Source of the DNA: Armatimonadaceae bacterium
GTDB lineage: Bacteria > Armatimonadota > Armatimonadia > Armatimonadales > Armatimonadaceae
Direction: 5' to 3'
DNA length: 29,456 bases
Assembly (NCBI GenBank): GCA_030446525.1
Contig: JAUJNC010000044.1
Location: 1 to 29,456 of the forward strand
Part shown: positions 16,200 to 23,456 of the stretch, in pieces
Position numbering within the stretch: the stretch's first letter is position 1
Layout of the letters: each line of letters opens with the position of its first letter
Position numbers and translations under genes: made by a program
The notes under the pieces: model-generated
What the model saw: only the letters and a program-made list of their open reading frames with translations
Told to the model about the DNA's origin: nothing
Database searches by the model: none

Positions 16200-17651
16200 G
16201 TGGTCACAAAGTTTCGGCGGCCCGCAGCCGCGCTGTTGCTGCTGGCGCTGGCCGCCCTTTCCCATTCGCCCGCACGCGCGCAGCAGCCGTCGCGCAAGGT
16301 GAACGTTCTGCTGATCGCCGTGGACGACCTCAACACTGCCCTGGGGACGTACGGCCATCCGGTCGTCAAGACGCCGAACATCGACCGGCTGGCGGCGCGC
16401 GGCGTGCGCTTCGACCGGGCCTATTGCCAGTATCCTCTGTGCAACCCGTCGCGCACGTCGGTCCTCAGCGGGCGTCGTCCGGACACGACCAGGGTCTTCG
16501 ACAACACCACCCCGCCGCGCGCGCACCTGGGGGATGTCGTCTTGCTGCCGGAGCACTTCAAAAAGAACGGCTATTTCACCGCCCGGGTCGGCAAGATCGC
16601 GCACGGCGCGTTCGAGAAGGACGTGAAATGGGATGTGTCCGAGAGCCGCGCGGGCGCGCCGGGCGGCGGCGCGGGAGCGGGCGAAGCACGGCGTCCGGCG
16701 CGCGCGCAGGCACGGGCGCAAGGCGGCAAAGGCCAGGGCGGCGGCGCGGCAGCGATCCAGTGGCAGGCGACTAACAACAAGGACGAGGACGAGCCCGACG
16801 GCCGCGTGGCGCGGCGCATCGCGCAGCTGCTGGAGCAGAACAAGGACAAGCCCTTTTTCATCTCCGCGGGCTTCCACAAGCCCCACCTGCCGTTCGTCGC
16901 CCCCAAGAAGTACTTCGACCTGTACCCGCCCGAAAAGATCACCCTGCCCCCGGGGCCGGCCGACGACCGCAAAGACGTCCCCGAGATCGCGTTCACCCGG
17001 GGCCCCGGTGACGACACGCTGGCCGGCGACAAGAAGCGGCAGGCCATCGCCGCCTACTACGCGTGCGTCTCGTTCATGGACGCGCAGGTGGGCGTGATCC
17101 TGGAGGCCATGGACCGCCTGAAGCTGTGGGACAACACGGTCGTGGTCTTCTGGGGCGACCACGGCTTCCACCTGGGCGAGCACGGCGGGTTATGGCGCAA
17201 GATGACGCTGTTCGAAGAGGTGGACCGCGTCCCGCTCCTCGTCGCGGCGCCCGGCAGGAAGGGGGGCGTGGCCTCGCCGCGCCTGGCCGAGCTGGTGGAC
17301 CTGTACCCCACGCTCGCCGAGCTTTGCGGCCTGGCCGGGCCGGGCGGGCTCGAGGGGACGAGCCTCGTTCCGCTGCTCGACGAGCCGAACCGCCCGTGGA
17401 AGCAGGGCGCCTTCACCGTGGTGCAGCGGGCCGGCGGGCTGGGGCGCAGCGTGCGCACGGAGCGCTGGCGCTACAGCGAATGGCCCAAGGGCGGCGCGGA
17501 GCTGTACGACCACCAGACCGACCTGCGGGAGTACACCAACCTGGCGAACGACCCCAAGCACACGGGAACGGTCGCCGAGCTGAAGCGCCTGCTGAGCGGC
17601 GGCTGGCAGGCCGCGCTGCCGCCCGCCGGGCAGAAGCTGGGCGCACGATGA
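16200..17651 (+). CDS. Secreted iduronate-2-sulfatase-like sulfatase
   Basis: An intact 483-residue sulfatase. Signal peptide at 1-28 (LLLLALAALSHSPARAQ). NVLLIAVDDLNTALGTYGHP and the motif YPLCNPSRTSVLSGRRPDTT with Cys81 are characteristic of the iduronate-2-sulfatase-like branch, as are FFISAGFHKPHLPFVAPKKY and WGDHGFHLGEHG. A low-complexity Gly/Ala/Arg insert (about 150-190) is not part of the usual fold. The start is GTG 16200 with GAGGAGGG nine bases upstream. The stop overlaps the ATG of a 34-codon frame (ATGA). Substrate is inferred to be a sulfated uronate or other glycan, not shown by the sequence. Confidence 0.92.
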   Translation: MVTKFRRPAAALLLLALAALSHSPARAQQPSRKVNVLLIAVDDLNTALGTYGHPVVKTPNIDRLAARGVRFDRAYCQYPLCNPSRTSVLSGRRPDTTRVFDNTTPPRAHLGDVVLLPEHFKKNGYFTARVGKIAHGAFEKDVKWDVSESRAGAPGGGAGAGEARRPARAQARAQGGKGQGGGAAAIQWQATNNKDEDEPDGRVARRIAQLLEQNKDKPFFISAGFHKPHLPFVAPKKYFDLYPPEKITLPPGPADDRKDVPEIAFTRGPGDDTLAGDKKRQAIAAYYACVSFMDAQVGVILEAMDRLKLWDNTVVVFWGDHGFHLGEHGGLWRKMTLFEEVDRVPLLVAAPGRKGGVASPRLAELVDLYPTLAELCGLAGPGGLEGTSLVPLLDEPNRPWKQGAFTVVQRAGGLGRSVRTERWRYSEWPKGGAELYDHQTDLREYTNLANDPKHTGTVAELKRLLSGGWQAALPPAGQKLGAR

Positions 17652-17752
17652 GGCGGCGGAAAGGCCGCGCCGCGGGCCCGACCGGCTGGGAGGTCGTGGC
17701 AGCCGTCCCGGTGCTGCTCGGGCTGGCGCTCCGCACACCGGCCTTGTCTTGA
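17648..17752 (+). CDS. Possible 34-residue membrane peptide overlapping a sulfatase stop
   Basis: ATGA overlap with the preceding sulfatase stop. The frame encodes MRRRKGRAAGPTGWE, then VVAAVPVLLGLALRTPALS and a TGA. A basic N-terminus followed by a short hydrophobic stretch looks like a signal peptide or a single membrane segment. It may be a small coupled peptide, the signal-peptide remnant of a lost gene, or chance. Confidence 0.3.
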   Translation: MRRRKGRAAGPTGWEVVAAVPVLLGLALRTPALS

Positions 17753-17783
17753 CATTGGCCGTATTCGATCAAGGAGGTATACC

Positions 17784-19253
17784 ATGAGAGGGCGGGATTT
17801 TTACCGGGCGTGCTTGATGGCGGCCCTGGCGTGTCTTGCTCCACTGGGGGGGGAAGCCGCCCAGACGGAACGAGCTAAGCGGCCCCACGTCGTGTTCTTC
17901 GTGGCCGACGACCTGGGCTGGAAGGACGTGGGCTACCACGGCAGCGAGATCCAGACCCCCCACATCGACCGCCTGGCCGCGGCCGGCGTCCGGCTGGAGC
18001 AGTTCTACGTGACGCCGGTCTGCTCGCCCACGCGCGCCTGCCTGATGACCGGCCGCTACCCGATGCGCCACGGCCTGCAGTCCGGCGTCGTCCGGCCGTG
18101 GGCCAGATACGGCCTGCCGCTCGAAGAGCGCACCCTGCCGCAGGCGCTGCAGGAGGCCGGCTACCACACCGCCATCACCGGCAAGTGGCACCTGGGGCAC
18201 TTCGACCCGGCCTACCTGCCCCAGCGGCGTGGCTTCGGCCACCAGTACGGGCACTACAACGGGGCGATCGACTACTTCACCCACGATCGCATGGGCGGCC
18301 TCGACTGGCACCGCCAGGGCGAGGCGCTGCGGGAGGAGGGCTACAGCACCGAGCTGATCGGCCGCGAGGCCGCGCGCCTGATCGAGGGGCATGACCCCGC
18401 CAAGCCGCTGTTTTTGTACGTGCCGTTCAACGCGCCGCACGGTCCGCTGCAGGCGCCGGAGGAGTACCTGAAACGGTACGAGTCTATCAAGGACAAAAAA
18501 CGGCGCACGTACGCCGCCATGGTGACCTGCATGGACGACGCTCTGGGCCAGGTCGTGGCGGCCCTGGACAAGCGCGGCATGACAAAGGACACCCTAGTCC
18601 TCTTCTCCAGCGACAACGGCGGGCCAGTCGATTCGGGGGCCAACAACGGCCCGCTGCATGGCGTCAAGGGGACTTTATACGAAGGCGGGGTGCGGGTCCC
18701 CGCCTGGGCGACCTGGCCCGGGCGCCTGAAGCCCGGCGTCGTGAACGCGCCCCTGCACATGGTGGACTGGTATCCCACGCTGCTGAAGCTGGCGGGCGCC
18801 TCGCTGGAGCAGCGCCTCCCCCTGGACGGGCGCGACATCTGGCCGGCCGTCGCCCAGGGGGAGCCCTCGCCGCACGAGGAGATCCTGCTCAACGTCGAAC
18901 CTGAGCGTGGGGCCATCCGCCGCGGCGACTGGAAGCTGATCGTGAACGGGAAACGAGGTAAGGCGGCCGAGAACGTCGATCTGTTCAACAAGGAGGCGCC
19001 GGCAAAGGCGGCCGAGGGCGTCGAGCTGTTCCATCTGGCCGACGACCCCTACGAGAAGACCAACCTGGCACCCAAACACCCGGAGAGGGTGCAGGAGCTG
19101 ATGAAGCGGCTTAGCGCCTATGCGAAGGAAGCCGTGCCCCCCAAGGGGCGTGGCGGCAACCAACCACCGGCCGGCTTCAAGGCTCCGGCGGTCTGGGGAG
19201 AAGACAGCCTCAACAAAGTAAAGAAGGGACCATCGAATACGGAAAACCGGTAA
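17784..19253 (+). CDS. Secreted arylsulfatase B-like sulfatase
   Basis: An intact 489-residue sulfatase with a signal peptide (1-26). PHVVFFVADDLGWKDVGYHG and the motif YVTPVCSPTRACLMTGRYP, with Cys80 as the formylglycine residue, match the arylsulfatase B / N-acetylgalactosamine-4-sulfatase-like branch. So do GKWHLGHFDPAYLPQRRGF, YVPFNAPHGPLQAPEEYL, FSSDNGGPVDSGANN and LHGVKGTLYEGGVRVP. The C-terminus has a lysine-rich extension (AVWGEDSLNKVKKG). ATG 17784 follows a strong AAGGAGG. It should remove sulfate from extracellular or periplasmic glycans. The next frame, a sulfatase remnant, starts one base after its stop. Confidence 0.93.
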   Translation: MRGRDFYRACLMAALACLAPLGGEAAQTERAKRPHVVFFVADDLGWKDVGYHGSEIQTPHIDRLAAAGVRLEQFYVTPVCSPTRACLMTGRYPMRHGLQSGVVRPWARYGLPLEERTLPQALQEAGYHTAITGKWHLGHFDPAYLPQRRGFGHQYGHYNGAIDYFTHDRMGGLDWHRQGEALREEGYSTELIGREAARLIEGHDPAKPLFLYVPFNAPHGPLQAPEEYLKRYESIKDKKRRTYAAMVTCMDDALGQVVAALDKRGMTKDTLVLFSSDNGGPVDSGANNGPLHGVKGTLYEGGVRVPAWATWPGRLKPGVVNAPLHMVDWYPTLLKLAGASLEQRLPLDGRDIWPAVAQGEPSPHEEILLNVEPERGAIRRGDWKLIVNGKRGKAAENVDLFNKEAPAKAAEGVELFHLADDPYEKTNLAPKHPERVQELMKRLSAYAKEAVPPKGRGGNQPPAGFKAPAVWGEDSLNKVKKGPSNTENR

Positions 19254-19254
19254 G

Positions 19255-19544
19255 ATGGGCATGGCGGCAGCCTGGCTCCTGGTCGGGATGGCGCTCCTCG
19301 CCCCGGGAGCGGCGAGCCGGGCCCAGAACACGCCCGCTCGCCCCAACGTCGTTTTTATCCTGATCGACGACCTGCGCTGGAGCGCGCTGAGTGCCTGCTG
19401 GAGTACTTCCTGGAGAAAGGCTTCCCGCGCGTGCCCGACTGGCATGCGGTGCGCACCGACCGTTGGAAGTACATCCACTACCCCGACCTGGAAGGCATGG
19501 ACGAGCTCTACGACCTCCAGGCGAAGTGGCCAAGGGCATGCTGA
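19255..19544 (+). pseudogene. Sulfatase remnant: N-terminus joined to C-terminus
   Basis: From ATG 19255 the frame gives a signal peptide and RPNVVFILIDDLRW, the standard first 40 or so residues of an iduronate-sulfatase-like protein. At about 19385 the frame changes, and the sequence becomes the C-terminal 50 residues of a sulfatase: CLLEYFLEKGFPRVPDWHAV, RTDRWKYIHYPDLEGMDELYDLQ, ending at TGA 19542. Everything between (probably 350-400 residues including the CxPxR motif) is missing. The product cannot be an active sulfatase. No separate Shine-Dalgarno sequence is needed, since it starts next to the previous stop. Confidence 0.8.
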
Positions 19545-19599
19545 CATCAATCATCCCTGCATCTTCCGAGGGCCAGAGCCGAAAAACAGGGTGGAATCT

Positions 19600-19641
19600 A
19601 CAGACGGGCGCATTCTGCTTGCGCAAGCCCGTCTGTTTCCT
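19600..19641 (+). terminator. Probable intrinsic terminator after the sulfatase run
   Basis: ACAGACGGGC (19600-19609) pairs perfectly with GCCCGTCTGT (19627-19636), a 10-bp stem with a 17-base loop, followed by TTCCTTT. The T-run is broken by CC, so strength is uncertain. It closes the plus-strand sulfatase operon just before the defence island. Confidence 0.6.
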
Positions 19642-19648
19642 TTATAAT
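19619..19648 (+). promoter_or_regulatory. Candidate promoter of the HEPN-MNT pair
   Basis: A perfect TATAAT at 19643-19648. The best -35 is TTGCGC (19619-19624) with 18-base spacing, matching the consensus only in its first three bases and lying inside the terminator loop. Expected start near 19655, about 75 bases before ATG 19729. Confidence 0.45.
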
Positions 19649-19728
19649 GCTTTTGCTGCCGGGCTCCTTTACGCTGCCGCGCCCCCTCTCCGCGACAAAG
19701 CCACGGCAGAAGCAGGGGCTATGACGTC

Positions 19729-20100
19729 ATGACCGAACCGCTCCGAGACGGCAAGTACGACAAGGACGGCAAGAAGGTCGCCCCGTCGTGCCGAGGATCG
19801 GCCCTGCCGCTCGTGATCCCCCATGACACGATTGCGGCGTTCTGTCGTCGAAACGGTATCCGTTCACTGGCGCTGTTCGGTTCGGCGCTGCGCGACGACT
19901 TCGGCCCCGGCAGTGATGTGGATCTGCTGGTTACGTTTGCGCCGGGGTGGAACGTCAGTCTGCTGGACATGGCCCGCATGGAGATGCAGCTGACCGAGAT
20001 TTTCGGGCGCAAGGTCGATCTGCGGACCCCGATGGACCTGAGCCGCTATTTCCGGCAACAGGTGCTGGACGGCGCCGAGGTGCTTTATGCCGAGCCCTGA
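19729..20100 (+). CDS. mntA: MntA-like nucleotidyltransferase antitoxin with a foreign N-terminal leader
   Basis: The MNT-family motif GSALRDDFGPGSDVD (GS-x10-DxD; Gly51-Ser52, Asp63, Asp65) defines a minimal nucleotidyltransferase. In the studied HepT-MntA pairs this enzyme AMPylates the HEPN toxin's tyrosine and so neutralises it. The first 17 residues (MTEPLRDGKYDKDGKKV) do not belong to the MNT family: they copy the N-terminus of the DNA methyltransferase remnant at 20443 (MTELIWDGKYDKDGKKA). An in-frame GTG at 19813 would give a 95-residue protein starting at the natural MNT N-terminus (IPHDTIAAFCRRNGIRSLAL), so that start is a real alternative. The 3' end overlaps hepT by 14 bases, consistent with coupled translation. 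Confidence 0.85.
   Translation: MTEPLRDGKYDKDGKKVAPSCRGSALPLVIPHDTIAAFCRRNGIRSLALFGSALRDDFGPGSDVDLLVTFAPGWNVSLLDMARMEMQLTEIFGRKVDLRTPMDLSRYFRQQVLDGAEVLYAEP
19747..19777 (+). repeat. Direct repeat copy 1 (methyltransferase leader)
   Basis: A 31-base segment that recurs at 20461-20491 with one mismatch. In both copies it begins 18 bases after an ATGACCGA start and encodes DGKYDKDGKK. The two copies flank the HEPN-MNT genes. Confidence 0.75.
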
Positions 20101-20446
20101 CCAAGTGCGACTGCGGCACATGCTCGAAGCGGCGCGCGATGCCGTGTCGTTCGTCGATAACAAGACGCGCGCCGACCTGGACACGGACCGGATGCGGTTG
20201 CTCGCCCTTGTGCGTTCCATTGAGATCATCGGCGAGGCGGCTTCGCGCCTGAGCAAAGAGTTCCAACAGGCGCACCCGCACATCCCCTGGGCGGTCATCG
20301 TCGCCATGCGCAACCGGCTGATCCATGCCTACTTCGACATCGACCTCGACATCGTGTGGAACACGGTGGCGCACGATCTGCCCCCGCTAATCGCCGCGCT
20401 GGAAGCGCTCGCCACCGCCGACCCGCCCGCGGGAGACGACCTATGA
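20087..20446 (+). CDS. hepT: HepT-like HEPN ribonuclease toxin
   Basis: A 119-residue all-helical HEPN protein. RNRLIHAY contains the RX4HXY active-site motif (Arg75, His80, Tyr82). In studied HepT toxins, Arg and His carry out RNA cleavage and Tyr is the site that MntA AMPylates. RSIEIIGEAASRLS is the usual preceding helix of the family, and IPWAVIVAMRNRLIHAYFDI is highly typical. It overlaps the MNT gene by 14 bases at its start, and its TGA (20444-20446) overlaps the ATG of the methyltransferase remnant (ATGA), so the three frames form one unit. The gene appears intact. Confidence 0.9.
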   Translation: MPSPDQVRLRHMLEAARDAVSFVDNKTRADLDTDRMRLLALVRSIEIIGEAASRLSKEFQQAHPHIPWAVIVAMRNRLIHAYFDIDLDIVWNTVAHDLPPLIAALEALATADPPAGDDL

Positions 20447-20916
20447 CCGAGCTGATCTGGGACGGCAAATACGACAAGGACGGCAAGAAGGCGCTGGCCG
20501 GCATCGACGTCCGGTTCGTGCGCATCCCGCGCGAGGTGCTGGAAAGGAAGGCCGTCGAGCAGGGTGACATCCACTTCTTCGAGCTGGCCGCGCTTCCGGT
20601 GGACGTGCAGCAGCCCGGCAGAAGCGTCGTTCTCACCCTAACTGACTTCGTGATCCCGCTCGACGACGTGCCCGAGGACGTACAATGGGCCGTGACGCAC
20701 TGGTCGCAGTGGATCGACTACTGGGCCGTGGACTGGGACAACAAGGGCGAGACCTTCCACAACGAGTGGTAGACGTACCGGACGAAGAAAGACCGCCGAC
20801 TACACACGACCCGCGCTCACAAGTACGACGCGCCCTGCACGTATACAATCGTCATTAAGTTCATCGACATCCTGGGCAACGATACGACAAAAACGCTCAA
20901 AGTGACGGTATCCTAA
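20443..20916 (+). pseudogene. DNA methyltransferase remnant (N-terminal leader joined to C-terminus)
   Basis: The frame starts MTELIWDGKYDKDGKKA, the N-terminus I recall for a family of site-specific (type III Mod-like) adenine methyltransferases. It passes directly to that family's C-terminal region: VRFVRIPREVLERKAVEQGD, HWSQWIDYWAVDWDNKGETF and finally VIKFIDILGNDTTKTLKVTV. The catalytic core with its FxGxG and DPPY-type motifs, several hundred residues, is absent. An in-frame TAG (20770-20772, after HNEW) interrupts the remaining part, but the frame continues in register to TAA 20914. The join is in frame. The start overlaps hepT. It is the upstream half of a restriction-modification system whose helicase remnant lies at 22846. 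Family naming is from memory. Confidence 0.75.
20461..20491 (+). repeat. Direct repeat copy 2 (methyltransferase leader)
   Basis: The partner of 19747-19777, in the same register after an ATGACCGA start. The pair spans 714 bases start to start and brackets the HEPN-MNT genes. Confidence 0.75.
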
Positions 20917-20943
20917 AGGCAAACCAACCAGAACACGAATACC

Positions 20944-22012
20944 ATGAAGATACAACTCAAGTCGCTGCGCGTCGTCAACTGCGGCCCGCTCAGGGATGTT
21001 TGCATCGACTTTACCGATGAGGTGACGGGTCAGCCCCGCCCTACTACACTGCTTGCTGGCGCGAACGGCAGCGGCAAGACGACTGTGCTTGAGTTGATCG
21101 TCGCGCTCGCGGAAATGATTAATCCCAAGTACAGCTTTGGATTCTACGATGGCAAGGTGGAGCATGGGTTGCCCAGTGATGAGTTGAACGGTAGCCGCTT
21201 CAACGTCCTCAAACGTGCAGCTTACGCGCAAGCGGATTGGGTCGTGGACGACGAAGTAATGAGCGTTTACTGTGGGGAGCCTCCCTCAAGTGCGGTGCTC
21301 GCCGACAACTATGTGGGTAGACCTGCCCTTGATTTGGGGACATGGTCTGACAACGAGCGAAGAAAAGGGGAGGTTGTAGAAAAACTTCGCCGCGCTATTT
21401 ATCAGCAAGAACGGGATAAAGCCGCCGTGGAACTCTCTGAGGATGATCAGGCCCAAGACATCTCCTCCGTTCCGTCGGTGCTTCTCTTCCCTCACTACCG
21501 ATCCCTGGTGCCGCTTACAGGTAAACAATTACAACGCGAGGAGGCGGAGTATCAATGGGTCTGCCGCTATAAGGTTGCCGAGGAGTTTGAAGGGTCGCTG
21601 AGCAGCTATCTCATCTGGCTGGACTACGCCGAGCCGGAGGTTTTCGCACGTGTCATAAAGTTTCTGAATGGCCTTGGCTTCGACGGCAAGACTTTTGGTG
21701 TCGTTCGCAGAAAATTGAAAGCTGTCGTTACTACGAAGGACGGCCAGGTACATGATGTGGCCGAGTTAAGTTCGGGCGAGCAGAACTCTCCTTATCCTGC
21801 TTTTGGAACTGCGCCGCCGCCTGCTGCCCACAGCATTGTCCTGATTGATGAGATTGAGAACAGCCTGCATCCTGCCTTCCAACAGCGTATCGGACAGGCG
21901 CTGAAAAGGCTGCAAAGAGAGGAACCATTCCAGCTTATCGCCACATCGCATGCACCAGCCTTCCTCGAGATCTTTCGGACCGGAGAACACGTTGATCCTA
22001 ACGGAGTTTTAA
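20944..22012 (+). CDS. AAA/ABC-type ATPase, AriA-like (PARIS-type defence), frameshifted
   Basis: About 356 residues. It begins MKIQLKSLRVVNCGPLRDV, with Walker A GANGSGKT at 39-46, and later the ABC signature SSGEQ, Walker B SIVLIDEIENSLHPAFQQ and the switch QLIATSHAPAFLEIF. This is the OLD/AAA_15/AAA_21 type of ATPase seen in AriA of PARIS and related two-gene defence systems. Two compensating indels between about 21785 and 21828 hide the expected LLILLLELRRRLLP, and a missing T near 21992 hides the natural end LILTEF-TAA (22010-22012). There is no clear Shine-Dalgarno sequence before ATG 20944. Its stop abuts the ATG of the DUF4435 gene. Base composition is far lower in GC than the window (43-50% in two stretches I counted), suggesting horizontal gain. 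Confidence 0.8.
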
Positions 22013-22833
22013 ATGGCTCGTGTCGTCCGAGTTCTGCCGCCGGAGCCTGACGACCCTTATCTTCACAGCAGGTGACAGGAAAATCGTTCTTGTTGAGGGG
22101 CCGGATGATCAAGACGCCTTCGACGAGTGGTACCAGGATCGCAAAAGTGGTGGTTTTCTACCCCGCGAACAACACCGCCAATGTTGAGGCGTTTCTGCCG
22201 ATGGCGCTATCGCGCAGCACGAAGAAGCGCATCTACGGGATTGTTGACCGTGACTTTCGCGCCGACACCGAGACGGGAGCATGGAAGCAGGATCCGGACG
22301 CACACCTGTTCATCCTCTCCCGCTACGAACTCGAAAACTACCTCCTGGAGCCGGGGGCATTGCATGAGGAGCTGCGCACGTACTATGGAAGAACGTCCCC
22401 GGCGCCAAGCATGGCAGACATTGAAGCGACCTTGCTGCAGCTTTGCCAGCAGCTTTGTCCGATCATCGCGGCAAACCACGTGCTCCATGAGGTGGGCGGC
22501 ATAGCATACTTCGAGGAGGGTTTCCCGGTCGGCAATCGGCCGCTCGTAGTCCAAGAAACGGCAAAGCGGTTAAGTTGCACACAGGCGGATGCTGACCAGC
22601 GCATCGCTGCGAAGGAGGCTTTGCTACAGCCGCACTTGACCTCACTTGCGGCAGCACATACTCGGATAAAGGGCAAGTTCCTGCTACACCAAGTGTACAT
22701 TCATTACATGAGCAGGAAGAAAGGCCTTCCCAAAGACAGCTTCCGCAACTACTTGGTGCGAGCTGCTTCGCGCCTCGCGCTCCATCCAGACATCAAGACC
22801 ATCGTGGAGCAGCGCATCCTTGCCGCTCCATAA
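22013..22833 (+). CDS. DUF4435/TOPRIM-like protein, AriB-like effector, frameshifted
   Basis: About 273 residues starting at ATG 22013 (MARVVRVLPPEPDDP), immediately after the ATPase stop. One frame change near 22060 leads to IFTAGDRKIVLVEGPDDQDA, a TOPRIM-like EGxxD motif. A second near 22160 leads to VFYPANNTANVEAFLPMALS, then KRIYGIVDRDFRAD with the DxD motif and HLFILSRYELENYLLEPGAL, typical of DUF4435. In PARIS, the DUF4435 protein AriB is released from AriA on phage infection and cleaves host tRNA. The sequence shows family and gene order; the mechanism here is inference. The region is low in GC like its partner. The C-terminal half (22150-22833) is a clean frame. Confidence 0.78.
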
Positions 22834-22845
22834 AGAGATGCCGTT

Positions 22846-23371
22846 ATGCCACGGACGAAGACAAACGACACGCAACGAAACCTGCTCGAAGCCAGAACCA
22901 GTACCACGCCCTGCGTGCCCGCCATCCGCAAGGCCGTAGAGCCGTAGACGAGTGGCGGGGCGGCGGTTATAAAGGCGTGACGGGCACGACCCGGACGCTG
23001 CTGAACTACTGGTTCAAGACCGATCACCGGCTGCCGGATGAGCGCAGGTTTGAGTACCATTGAGGGCAGCACGAGGCGGTCGAGACGCTGATCTACCTGT
23101 TCGAGGTCGCCCAGGCACGGTGCCAGAAGGACCTGGTGGAGCGCTACGCTGGGCGCAGCGACCTGCGCCTGCTCCAATACGATGTACGATGGGGCGCGAG
23201 GACATCGACGTGGCGCACAAGGATCGTGCGGCGCACATCTGGTGCGAGAACACTACGCTGCTGACCGGGGCGATGTGGCAGTTCCTTAAGGTGGCACAAG
23301 CCGAGTTCGACAAGCTCCAGCCGATGGAGTACTCCGATCTCGCCGTTCTCGCACCGCCCGTATGCGTGTAG
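22846..23371 (+). pseudogene. Restriction helicase (type III Res-like, DEAD/DEAH) remnant
   Basis: From about ATG 22846 the sequence gives RNLLEAR, then after one missing base NQYHALRARHP, RAVDEWRGGGYKGVTGTTRT, LLNYWFKTDHRLPDERRFEY, and after an in-frame TGA (23061-23063) HEAVETLIYLFEVAQARCQK. This is the N-terminal region I recall for helicases paired with the MTELIWDGKYDKDGKK methyltransferases. At about 23180 it jumps, with a frame change, to the C-terminus: EDIDVAHKDRAAHIWCENTT, LLTGAMWQFLKVAQAEFDKL, ending TAG 23369. The helicase core and nuclease are gone. It cannot be functional. It mirrors the methyltransferase remnant on the other side of the ATPase/DUF4435 pair. Confidence 0.72.
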
Positions 23372-23456
23372 CGAGGGGGTGACAACGTGGCCCTATGAGG
23401 AGGGCAGCGTATGCGGCACAGGTTCGAGAAGAAGCGACAGAACGATAGGAGAAGCG

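Noticed and set aside
17749..17782. Perfect TTGACA upstream of the sulfatase at 17784
   Set aside because: The only TATA-like element (GTATAC at 17777) is 22 bases away and overlaps the Shine-Dalgarno to start-codon spacer, so spacing and position are wrong for a promoter.
20770..20772. In-frame TAG in the methyltransferase remnant as amber readthrough or recoding
   Set aside because: The gene lacks its catalytic core, so readthrough would restore nothing useful. Other genes, such as the partial one at 1-63, use TAG as a normal stop.
23061..23063. In-frame TGA in the helicase remnant as a selenocysteine codon, given the tRNA-Sec gene
   Set aside because: The position does not match a cysteine in the family as I recall it (the segment is normally YHY-FQ-EAVETLI), the gene has also lost its core and has a frame change, so decay or error is the better explanation.
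19545..23456. Integrase, transposase or attachment site for the defence island
   Set aside because: No recombinase gene, insertion-sequence ends or tRNA-derived direct repeat is visible; only the 31-base methyltransferase-leader repeat was found, and it is coding.
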